NCBI GenBank assembly: GCA_020974905.1
Contig: CP087563.1
Location: 3,472,001 to 3,536,000 of the forward strand
Source of the DNA: Planctomycetes bacterium syqfu
Lineage (GTDB): Bacteria > Planctomycetota > Phycisphaerae > Phycisphaerales > Phycisphaeraceae
DNA: 64,000 nt
Reading direction: 5' to 3'
Made by a program: the position numbers and the translations under genes. The stretch's first letter is position 1; every line of letters starts with the position of its first letter. Positions 52,658 to 60,712 of this stretch are shown here, piece by piece. The notes beneath the pieces were generated by a model. That model made no database searches and was not told the DNA's origin. It worked only from the letters and a program-made list of their open reading frames with translations.

Positions 52658-52698
52658 AACCAACACGCATTGAAGTTCAAGATTTGAAAGCTATCACC

Positions 52699-55344
52699 AT
52701 GAAACGTCATCTTTCAGGATGGTTGGCGGTCATTGCCATCGCCTGCCTTACCCGGACATCCTTGGCCCAGAATCAAACACTGGAAGCTGCGGTCGCCCAT
52801 TGGTCTTTCGATCAATCGCTGGTGGCCACGCCCAAGCCGATGACCTTGGTGCCGATGGATGCCAACAACAAGCCGGCACCCAATGCGATCACATATCACA
52901 AAGCCGACGATCAAACCCCAGCGAACGTGACGATAGCAGGTGATCATTTCCTGCGCATTGATGGTTCGGACGCCAAGCCGATTTGCCTGACCGACACGAT
53001 GACCATCTGGACGCGCATCAAACTCGGCAGTAACCCCCAAGGCATTGTCTGGTCACGTCACCGGCCCATGGATGGTTTTCGTGGCATGGAACTTGGCCTT
53101 ACCGCAGACACCCCCTGGAACCCCAACGGTCCCAAGCCCTGCTTGACGGTTTCCGGTGGTGATCGCAATGATCTTGCCTTTCTCGTTGCCAAAAACGAAC
53201 TCAAAGCAGGTGTCTGGTATGACCTGTTTGTTGAGTATGTCCCCAGTGAATCGATCAAACTCACGATCATCGAATCGCAGACGGGTGCACTGATTGAAAC
53301 CATCGAAGAGACCAAAAACATCCCCGCCAAGATCAAGGCCGATGCCGGTCAATATGTCGTAACGCTGGGCGCTCGCCGCAATCACTCCAAGGGCAACTCG
53401 CATTACCTGCCTGACGGTAGCAGCTACGCAGGCTTTGGTGTCTGGGACAAAACACTCGATGAAAACCAGCAGGCAGAGATCGTTGGTAAACCCATCACGC
53501 AAGCCAAGCCCGCCACCCAATTGCCTCAACCAACCCGCAAACCGGTGACGTTTCACGTGAACACCAAGACCGGCTCGGACACAGCAGATGGACTGACCAC
53601 GCAAAGCGCCTTTGCAACCATCTCCCGAGCAGTGCGTGATCTTGTCCCCGGTGACACCGTACTCATCGCACCGGGCGTCTATCATGAACAGGTTCGCATT
53701 CGTGATGCCGGTTCGAGCATTGCGCCGATCACCATCAAGGCAACCGACTCAAAAAAAAACAGTGTCATTCTCACATTGGCTGATCCGGCGATTCGTCAAG
53801 GTCAGAAACAATGGGACCTGGTCGACAAGGACCTGAACCTCTACAGCATTGGACTGGATCACTTCCCCGCCCGTGTGCTTTACAGTCAGATGGGGTTGAT
53901 GCCTTACCCGGACTTGCAGACGCTTAAGACCTTCACGCTCTACGACGAATACCCCGGCCCGCTTAATGGTTTCACCTACGACGCCAATGCCAAATTGCTT
54001 TACGTCCGGCTTGATGCGTCGGGTCAGTATGGCTCGGTGAATCCCAATGACCATGTCATGTCCGTCTCACCCGTCAATGCCCATGGTTACAACGGTCAGA
54101 ACTTGAATCCCGATCGACTTGATGCCAACCTTGTGATTGAAGGTGACGGCGATGGGTTTATCGCGATTCAAGGCCTGACCCTTGAAACCCCGGGCGCGGT
54201 CGGCATTATGACCATGCGCGACAACGTGCTCGTCAAAGACTGCACCTTCATCGGCTGTCGCTTCGGTGTCGCTGGCAGCAGACCCTCCCCCGATCCGACA
54301 CAAACCTCTAATCACATCACCATCGATGGTTGTGACTACTCCAACAAGCCCGTCTTCACCGACATGGTTCAAATAATCCAGCGACTGCATGGCCAACCCG
54401 TTACGCAAAAACACAAGTTTTTCTGGTGGCATCGCAAGGGGCACAACACCGACAATAACCTTGTCAAAAACGACGAAACCGGCATCCTCGGCAACGTTGG
54501 CAGCAACTGGACCCTCATTAATTCCAACATCCATCATGCCTTTGAAGGCATCGCAACCTGGGGCGTGAGTTGGGCGAAAAACCTCACCATCAAACACAAT
54601 CGCTTTGCGTACCTTGTGGACAATGCCATCGAAACCGAGAACCATGCAGCCAATGTGACCATCGCGCATAACTGGATCGAAGATGTCTTCGAACCTATCA
54701 GTTGGCAACCCCTCGGTGGCACGCCATGGCCCGGCCCGGTCTTCATTCACGACAACGTCATCGTGCAGAACCCTGAATTCGGCAACCTCTGGAAACTTGT
54801 CGATCACACCCCCGGTGTCTTTAAAATCGGTGCCAACGGCAAGAACTGGTTCAAACCACACATGGGTTCAACCACCGTCGACACCCTCCATAGCAAAATC
54901 TCAAAACGCTTTGTCGTTGTCCCCGGTGAAGGCTTTGTCGTCTACCACAACACCATCTACTCACCCAACAGCAATCTGCTGACATTGCCCAATCCCAATG
55001 AAGGTCCGTTCAAACGCGAACTGGTCAACTTCCGATTCTTCAACAACCTCATCGTCACCCAGCAACTTTACAAAGATGACAGTTGGCAGGGCAGTGTCAT
55101 GGAGTTTGATGGCAATCTCAATGTCTGTTTAAACTCGCAAAGTCAGTCCGCCAATCTCACCGCAGGTGCTTCAGGCAAGGTCTTGCATCAGATTCCCGAA
55201 GTCGGTTTTACCAACCCGCAGTCCCACGACTTTACACTGCAAAAACAAAGTCCGGCCAACGGCATCGGTGTCCGCATCCCCGGACGCTTCACCGCCAACC
55301 GCCCCGTCGGTGCCGACATTTCAACCATCAAAATCACGCATTGA
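52699..55344 (+). CDS. Secreted protein with LamG-like domain and right-handed beta-helix
   Basis: An 881-residue exported protein. The ATG at 52699 gives the signal peptide MKRHLSGWLAVIAIACLTRTSLA-Q; a TTG 15 bases upstream is an alternative. Residues about 25-270 are a concanavalin/LamG-like beta-sandwich (VAHWSFDQSL, then LDENQQAEIVG). A typical DUF1565-like start of the helix follows (FHVNTKTGSDTADGLTTQSA near 285-305, then GVYHEQV), and a long right-handed parallel beta-helix fills about 300-800 (IQGLTLETPGAVGIMTMRDN, VKDCTFIGCRFGVAGS). Such proteins include polysaccharide lyases and other glycan-active enzymes, but no active-site set was identified. It is the third gene in an operon with a sugar-type regulator and a prepilin-like protein. 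Confidence 0.82.
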   Translation: MKRHLSGWLAVIAIACLTRTSLAQNQTLEAAVAHWSFDQSLVATPKPMTLVPMDANNKPAPNAITYHKADDQTPANVTIAGDHFLRIDGSDAKPICLTDTMTIWTRIKLGSNPQGIVWSRHRPMDGFRGMELGLTADTPWNPNGPKPCLTVSGGDRNDLAFLVAKNELKAGVWYDLFVEYVPSESIKLTIIESQTGALIETIEETKNIPAKIKADAGQYVVTLGARRNHSKGNSHYLPDGSSYAGFGVWDKTLDENQQAEIVGKPITQAKPATQLPQPTRKPVTFHVNTKTGSDTADGLTTQSAFATISRAVRDLVPGDTVLIAPGVYHEQVRIRDAGSSIAPITIKATDSKKNSVILTLADPAIRQGQKQWDLVDKDLNLYSIGLDHFPARVLYSQMGLMPYPDLQTLKTFTLYDEYPGPLNGFTYDANAKLLYVRLDASGQYGSVNPNDHVMSVSPVNAHGYNGQNLNPDRLDANLVIEGDGDGFIAIQGLTLETPGAVGIMTMRDNVLVKDCTFIGCRFGVAGSRPSPDPTQTSNHITIDGCDYSNKPVFTDMVQIIQRLHGQPVTQKHKFFWWHRKGHNTDNNLVKNDETGILGNVGSNWTLINSNIHHAFEGIATWGVSWAKNLTIKHNRFAYLVDNAIETENHAANVTIAHNWIEDVFEPISWQPLGGTPWPGPVFIHDNVIVQNPEFGNLWKLVDHTPGVFKIGANGKNWFKPHMGSTTVDTLHSKISKRFVVVPGEGFVVYHNTIYSPNSNLLTLPNPNEGPFKRELVNFRFFNNLIVTQQLYKDDSWQGSVMEFDGNLNVCLNSQSQSANLTAGASGKVLHQIPEVGFTNPQSHDFTLQKQSPANGIGVRIPGRFTANRPVGADISTIKITH

Positions 55345-55371
55345 TGATGTGATCAAACCTCACCCCCAAAA

Positions 55372-55397
55372 GCCATGTCGCTCCCGCGGGACGGGTT
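55372..55397. repeat. REP-like hairpin family 2, copy 2
   Basis: GCCATGTCGCTCCCGCGGGA followed by CGGGTT; related to 14016-14041 and 59161-59186, with one arm changed. Confidence 0.5.
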
Positions 55398-55480
55398 GCC
55401 TTGATGCCTGCACCGTTGTGTTCGCATCTGCGCCCAAGACATTTTTTGCCGCAGATGCACAAAGAAAACACAGATGTTTA

Positions 55481-55567
55481 CGTCATTCTCGCGCAGGCGG
55501 GAATCCAGTGGCATTCTGTTGACACTTGCAAGTTCCACTGGACTCCCGCCTGCGCGGGAGTGACGGA
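55481..55567. repeat. MITE-like repeat family 1, copy F (core only)
   Basis: Holds the core GCGCAGGCGGGAATCCAGTG and the opposite arm GGACTCCCGCCTGCGCGGGA. The outer terminal repeats seen in copies A, C and E are not visible, so this copy appears truncated at both ends. Confidence 0.75.
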
Positions 55568-55588
55568 TAACAAGAACATCAAGGCAAC

Positions 55589-55641
55589 CGAGTCATGATG
55601 ACTCGGCGATATCAATGCATTGCCCGGTCATCTTAACCGGG
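55589..55641. repeat. Palindrome-containing repeat, copy 2
   Basis: Perfect palindrome CGAGTCATGATGACTCG (55589-55605), then a CCGG-armed hairpin (CCGGTCATCTTAACCGG). It matches the region at 746-798. It may terminate the AraC gene that ends at 55644 on the minus strand. Confidence 0.55.
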
Positions 55642-55643
55642 TT

Positions 55644-56492
55644 TCAACTCACCTGATTGCGATACGCCGTCGGACTCAGGCCGTTGACCTGTTTGAACTG
55701 GCGACTGAAGGTGTACACATCGGCGTAACCCAACTGCTGAGCAAGTTCACCAATGGAGATATCCGTTTCAAGCAGGCGGCTTTGAGCCAGCCCGATGCGA
55801 TGGGTGATGCGGTAGGCCATGGGACTTTTGCCCATGTGATGCGTGAAAGCTTTGCGGAAATGTTCGTAGCCCATACCAATCTCAGCAGCGATGGCTTGCA
55901 GGTCCACGGACTTTTCGAATGACGCGGTGAGTATGCCTGCCGCCTGTCGGAGTTTGGCGGGAATGGTTGACGCATCATCAGTCAGCACCTCAGGTCGATG
56001 CATGGCATTAAACCATTGCATGATGTGATACAGCAGTGTCTGTGAGGTGAGTTGCTGGCCTTGTCGGACGTGATCACTGAGTGTATGACACTGGCGTACA
56101 AACGATTCGCCCTTGCCGACATGCACGGTCTTGAGCGAGTCGGGCAGAATCTGCATGGGCTTGAGTGCTTCGTATAAATCCGGACTGATTGCCAAAGCGA
56201 ATGACAACCAGGACTGAGGTTGTGGTCTTGTCACGTAATGCGGAATGTGTGGCGGTCTGAAAAACAGGTCACCTTCTGTGAACTCAAAGGTGGGTCGTTG
56301 CATGTCGTTGACGATCGCCTTGCCACGGATGAGATAGACGACGATGTAATCGTACATGACACAGTAGCGATGCCCTGCCGGATGCATGTGTGGATTGATC
56401 CATGAGCAGCGGACCGAGCCCTGCCCCAGGGCGCAGGTCACTGAATCGCGGGGGAACTTTCGTTTTTTCGGTCGTTTGGGAATGCTGGACAT
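55644..56492 (-). CDS. AraC family transcriptional regulator
   Basis: A 282-residue regulator. The N-terminal cupin-like sensor carries YIVVYLIRGKAIVNDM, then FTEGDLFFRPPHIPHYV; the C-terminal DNA-binding part has the two helix-turn-helix units LQAIAAEIGMGYEHFRKAF and IGELAQQLGYADVYTFSRQFKQVNGLSP. The ATG at 56492 is chosen because the alternative TTG at 56510 adds only six residues. It is divergent from the sulfatase gene at 56618, with 125 bases between, and the half-site TATAACAAATTTATCC lies there. It probably activates the sulfatase gene on a signal from its sugar. The ligand is unknown. Confidence 0.9.
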   Translation of the reverse strand: MSSIPKRPKKRKFPRDSVTCALGQGSVRCSWINPHMHPAGHRYCVMYDYIVVYLIRGKAIVNDMQRPTFEFTEGDLFFRPPHIPHYVTRPQPQSWLSFALAISPDLYEALKPMQILPDSLKTVHVGKGESFVRQCHTLSDHVRQGQQLTSQTLLYHIMQWFNAMHRPEVLTDDASTIPAKLRQAAGILTASFEKSVDLQAIAAEIGMGYEHFRKAFTHHMGKSPMAYRITHRIGLAQSRLLETDISIGELAQQLGYADVYTFSRQFKQVNGLSPTAYRNQVS

Positions 56493-56617
56493 GAATACCA
56501 AATATAACAAATTTATCCCATTTGAGCTATGGAATATCTGTTTACGAGGCTTAATATGGCTACGACTGATCCCATATTCAACATCACCGTCTCAATGACG
56601 ACAACGGAGATTACCTG

Positions 56618-58180
56618 ATGTCCACCGCGCAAAAGCCCAACGTTCTGTTTTTACTCTCTGATGAACACAGCTTTCGATTTCTTTCAGACCATCATCAACC
56701 GGAACTCGCCGAACCTTGCCGAACTCCGACGCTTGATGCACTCAAACAGAATGGGACCGCGTTTAACACCACGTACTGTCAGATGCCACTGTGTACGCCA
56801 TCGCGCATGTGCATGCTCTCAGGCAAGGAAGTCAATGACTGTGGCGCGTGGTTTAACAGCAGCGTGCTTGATCCGAACTTACCCACCATCCCCAAGGCCT
56901 TTGCAGCGGACGGTTACACAACCTGTCTGGTTGGCAAGATGCACTTTGGGGGCAATCTCCAATACCACGGCTTCCAACACCGCCCCTATGGTGATCTCAC
57001 CGGCCAATGCGGTCATCAACATGAACTCATTGACCTCAAGGAACGCGGCCTTGAAGGTTACACCGGCATGCAACTTCGCACACTCACCGCGGGCCTGACC
57101 ACGATTCCCGAAAGTCAACTTCAGGAGCAGGTCGTCAGCCGTGAGACCATCACGTTCCTGCGTGAACATCAAGCTGCCACACCGGAGAAGCCCTGGTTCT
57201 TGTGTGCGTCCTACAGCCGCCCGCACTTCCCACTCAATGCGCCCAAGCGACATCTGGATAAATACTGGCCCAAGGGTGTCACCCCACCCAAAGTCGGGCG
57301 CACGGGAGATACGTTTGATCACCCGATGACGCAAGGCATGCGTAAAGGCTTTGATACCGATCGCATCGACGGTGATGAACAGGCCTTGGCAAGGGCATCC
57401 TACTTTGCCTGCGTCGATTACCTGGATGAAATTCTCGGCGACCTGTTAACCACGCTGGAAAAAGACGGTCTGCTGGAGAACACCATTATTGTCTACACCT
57501 CCGACCACGGTGAAATGGTCGGTGAACACGGCGGCTGGTGGAAGAACACCTGGCATGAAGCCTCCGCGCGTGTCCCCTTTATTGTGCAGACACCTGCCCA
57601 ACGTCGCGGTGAAACGAAGCCCAACCAGATCAACACGCCCGTGAGTCTGGCGGACCTGTTCCCGACACTCTGCGGCTTGGCGGGTGTCGCGTATCCCGAT
57701 GATCTGTATGGCATGAATCTCACACAGGCGATCAACACCGGCAACGAACCGGACCGGGGCGCGGTCTTCTGCGATACACTCAACGACCGTTGGGGACAAG
57801 GCACCAATTTCCGCATGGTCCGCGATGGCAAGTACAAGTATGTTGCCTTCGGTGAAGCACCGGAAATTCTCATTAACGTTGAAGACGATCCCTTTGAGCA
57901 ACACAACCTGGCACCCAATGCACAGGGCGAAGATGCTGATGCACTGGCAAAACTTCGCGCGTTTGTACAGCAGTCCATCAAGCTCAATGATCAGGAAACA
58001 TGGAGACAGCGGGATAAACAACTCAAGGAACAATATCCCAAACCCGAGGCAATCATGCACGCGGGGCTCAATCACTATGAACTGTCCGATGGCCGGATCA
58101 TTGAGCACGAACACCTGCTTTACCAACCGCATGTCATCGCCCCGACTGCTGGGACCTACATTGCTGACGCACCGAAGTGA
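56618..58180 (+). CDS. Sulfatase (S1 family), CTPSR type
   Basis: A 520-residue sulfatase. The formylglycine cysteine is Cys59 in LCTPSRMCMLSGK. The first metal pair is Asp15 with Glu16 (SDEH), where many relatives have Asp-Gln, so one ligand is changed in type. The second metal block is TSDHGEMVGEHG. No signal peptide is visible. A SYSRPHFPLNAP segment and the C-terminal FNLAP-like region follow normal S1 order. It is divergent from the AraC gene and 126 bases upstream of a GntR gene on the same strand. The three sulfatases here differ from each other, so they probably handle different sulfate positions or sugars. Confidence 0.92.
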   Translation: MSTAQKPNVLFLLSDEHSFRFLSDHHQPELAEPCRTPTLDALKQNGTAFNTTYCQMPLCTPSRMCMLSGKEVNDCGAWFNSSVLDPNLPTIPKAFAADGYTTCLVGKMHFGGNLQYHGFQHRPYGDLTGQCGHQHELIDLKERGLEGYTGMQLRTLTAGLTTIPESQLQEQVVSRETITFLREHQAATPEKPWFLCASYSRPHFPLNAPKRHLDKYWPKGVTPPKVGRTGDTFDHPMTQGMRKGFDTDRIDGDEQALARASYFACVDYLDEILGDLLTTLEKDGLLENTIIVYTSDHGEMVGEHGGWWKNTWHEASARVPFIVQTPAQRRGETKPNQINTPVSLADLFPTLCGLAGVAYPDDLYGMNLTQAINTGNEPDRGAVFCDTLNDRWGQGTNFRMVRDGKYKYVAFGEAPEILINVEDDPFEQHNLAPNAQGEDADALAKLRAFVQQSIKLNDQETWRQRDKQLKEQYPKPEAIMHAGLNHYELSDGRIIEHEHLLYQPHVIAPTAGTYIADAPK

Positions 58181-58306
58181 TCCGGTGATGTCGCAATAGC
58201 ATGACCTGCAAAATTCAATACAATGGAGGCATCATCTTTCCAGTGTGTTCTGGCGATCACGTCCCCTGCTGGAGAGTAAAGTACCAATGAAAGCAGGTCC
58301 ACTTTC

Positions 58307-59137
58307 ATGTCCAGCATGCCTCAAACCAGGTCGAATCTGGCGTTGCAAGCCTACGAACATATCCATTGCAAACTCTGGAATGGCGAGTTGGCGGTAGGCA
58401 GCAAATTGCCGGAAGTCGCATTGGCCAAAGAGATCGGCGTCAGTCGGACCCCCGTCCGCGAGGCGGTGGCACAACTGGAGAGTGAAGGCTTTCTCGTTCA
58501 GGTCCCCAACACCGGCAGCTTCGTGCGTATGATGCAACGGGACGAACTCGACGAGCTTTTTGACTTTCGCATGCACCTGGAATGCTATGCCCTTGAACTG
58601 GTGATCCAATCCGCAGACGCCAAGCTGATCCAAACACTCAGTGAACTGTGTAAGCAAATGTTCGACTTGGTCAAACAGGCATACAAAGCGCAGACACGCG
58701 ACCGTCTTGCTGAAGGTTTTGTATTCACACCACACTGGCATCAACTCGACGCACGTTTCCACGAACTGATTCTCCAGTCCGCCAACAACCGGTGGATTCA
58801 GCGGGTCAGCGGGCAATTGCATTTGATGAGTCGCATCTTCATGCCCGGTCGGATTGTGGCGCAGAATGAGAATTCATGGCATCGTGCCATCCGCATCTGG
58901 CGACAACACCGCCGCATCGTCCGATCCATTCGCACCAATGACCTGAAGACCGGACGCGATGAGCTATGTCTGCATATCGATCAGGGACGACGTGAATCCA
59001 TGGCATTCATGGACTGGATCGAAAACCATATCAACGACAAACCCTCGCAACGCCGCAAACTCCCACAAGAGCAGGCAAACATGCTTGAGAATATTCTGCA
59101 CCTGCGGGAAGTGTTGGCCAATCAGGTTGACGTGTGA
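58307..59137 (+). CDS. GntR family regulator, FadR/FCD subfamily
   Basis: A 276-residue regulator with a GntR winged helix (about 10-80: GSKLPEVALAKEIGVSRTPVREAVAQLESEGFLVQVPNTGSFV) and an FCD helical sensor (about 85-235), with a metal-binding helix FHELILQSANNRWI and the later HRRIVRSI. A C-terminal tail rich in Gln and Arg follows. It lies between a sulfatase gene and a convergent GH31/GH36-like gene. Whether it controls the sulfatase upstream, on the same strand, cannot be read from the sequence; no clear operator palindrome was found in 58181-58306. A large hairpin ends both convergent units. Confidence 0.9.
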   Translation: MSSMPQTRSNLALQAYEHIHCKLWNGELAVGSKLPEVALAKEIGVSRTPVREAVAQLESEGFLVQVPNTGSFVRMMQRDELDELFDFRMHLECYALELVIQSADAKLIQTLSELCKQMFDLVKQAYKAQTRDRLAEGFVFTPHWHQLDARFHELILQSANNRWIQRVSGQLHLMSRIFMPGRIVAQNENSWHRAIRIWRQHRRIVRSIRTNDLKTGRDELCLHIDQGRRESMAFMDWIENHINDKPSQRRKLPQEQANMLENILHLREVLANQVDV

Positions 59138-59157
59138 AGCGGGACGAAGGATTAGAC

Positions 59158-59239
59158 AAAGCCGTGTCGCTCCTGCGGCACGGGTTACATCACCAACATC
59201 GCAACACAGTGACCCGTGCCCCGGGAGGGTCACGGCTTT
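59158..59239. terminator. Large bidirectional hairpin between convergent genes
   Basis: AAAGCCGTG (59158-59166) pairs with CACGGCTTT (59231-59239); inside are two inverted copies of the family 2 repeat (59161-59186 and 59210-59236). The A- and T-rich ends suit termination in both directions. Confidence 0.65.
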
Positions 59240-59260
59240 TGATCAAATCAGATCATCCAA

Positions 59261-60568
59261 TCACTGCTGATAGAACGTACTCACCGGCGTGGGATTCGCT
59301 TCGTAGGCTTTGAGATAATCGCGCAGGGTATCCACCGCCAACGTTCCAACTGAATCGGGAAGCAGCGACACTACGGGATAACCTTCCGCACCACGATAAA
59401 GATCCAGATGTTCGCAGAAACGCTCAGCGGTAATAGACGGATCATTGCCTGCAATGTGATCCAGATTAATCACCTTGCCAGGCGAAGATTGGTGACAGAC
59501 TTTAAAGTGTGCCAGGGTTAAATCACGCCAAGCCATCTTCTCATTACAGAGCACATCGTTGGTGCGAATCGCATCACCGTACTGGGCAAAGAAAATATCC
59601 GGCTGATGAATCTCCACTTCGACCTGCGGGTCAATTTCCTTGACAGCTTTGTAAAACAGGATGTGCAGTTTTTTCATGAACGACTTGTCTGCATAGATCA
59701 TATCCCACTTGAACTTCCGCACGCCCATATCGATAAACCGCGCAAACACCGGCTTGATGAGGTCGAAGGTTTCCTGCGAATCGTTCCAGTAATACCAGTC
59801 ATCTTCCTTGTTGGGTGAGTCCGGTGTGGAAGGCGAAATCATCGGCCCCTTGAGATGCGGATGGTTTTGGACAAGCCGGGAAAGATGATGCAGCCAAACC
59901 GGCGCCATCCAGAGACCGGGGACAAAGCCGTTATCCGCAATGCGGCCAATCGTCTTGGCAAAGTCGGGGAACCGCTCCGTGTCGACATCCCAATCACCGT
60001 AAGTGAAATGGCCGGGCGTCCAACCGTGATCAATGGTGAATTTCCCCTTGGGAAAACCCATCGCATCGACGCGTTGCATGTAGTCATCGAGAAAGGCATC
60101 ACAGAGCACTTCATGCGGCGTGCCGTTGCCCATGACGCGCTTTTGTTCGACCCATGTGCAGTATTCAATCATGTCCCAATGGGCGGGACGATCTTTCGTC
60201 GGATCAAGCAAGGGATGCGCTGCCATGATCAAACGGTTGCAATGTTTCCAGGCGGCGTCGGCATCACCGTTGTCATCATGGTAAAGCGTCTGGCCGTCGG
60301 GGATGGTGACGGTGAGTGTGTCCTTGCCATCAAAATCAAATTGGCAACCCTGCTCAACCGCATCGGTCATGAAGTGAAAAAACTGACCCTTGGCATCGAC
60401 GATGGCAGGCGAACCCGACGTGGAAGACGCGTTAATCGTGAACGGATTGTCGCGAAAAGCATGATCACGCACATAGACATCACGCCCCCAGATGTTGTAA
60501 TACGGGCAATACAGCGGGCCGGTCACGGGGAACGTCTGTGTCGATAAACCGGGAATCATATTGGGCAT
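59261..60568 (-). CDS. Glycoside hydrolase, GH31/GH36-like (clan with Asp nucleophile)
   Basis: A 435-residue enzyme of an alpha-glycosidase type. A short N-terminal beta domain is followed by a barrel with EYCTWVEQKR, then FTIDHGWTPG, FVPGLWMAP and FKWDMI. The Asp in KFKWDM matches the nucleophile of GH31 and GH36 enzymes. A candidate acid/base lies in the later IRTNDVLCNE or VINLDHIAGND segment. At 435 residues it is short for either family, with the C-terminal beta domain largely missing. No signal peptide is visible, so a cytoplasmic role on oligosaccharides is expected. The start ATG at 60568 has AGGTG before it. It is convergent with the GntR gene and divergent from the esterase gene. 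Confidence 0.72.
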   Translation of the reverse strand: MPNMIPGLSTQTFPVTGPLYCPYYNIWGRDVYVRDHAFRDNPFTINASSTSGSPAIVDAKGQFFHFMTDAVEQGCQFDFDGKDTLTVTIPDGQTLYHDDNGDADAAWKHCNRLIMAAHPLLDPTKDRPAHWDMIEYCTWVEQKRVMGNGTPHEVLCDAFLDDYMQRVDAMGFPKGKFTIDHGWTPGHFTYGDWDVDTERFPDFAKTIGRIADNGFVPGLWMAPVWLHHLSRLVQNHPHLKGPMISPSTPDSPNKEDDWYYWNDSQETFDLIKPVFARFIDMGVRKFKWDMIYADKSFMKKLHILFYKAVKEIDPQVEVEIHQPDIFFAQYGDAIRTNDVLCNEKMAWRDLTLAHFKVCHQSSPGKVINLDHIAGNDPSITAERFCEHLDLYRGAEGYPVVSLLPDSVGTLAVDTLRDYLKAYEANPTPVSTFYQQ

Positions 60569-60712
60569 GGGGGCACCTGAAACTCATTTAAAATTTTAAA
60601 TTGATCACTACCAGCAAGGGGCAAAACACCATCGTAGAAACTCCTGTTTAGATGGACAAATCAGCGTAAGCTTCAACTGTCATTTGCCACCCTGCACTGC
60701 TAAAATTCCCGA

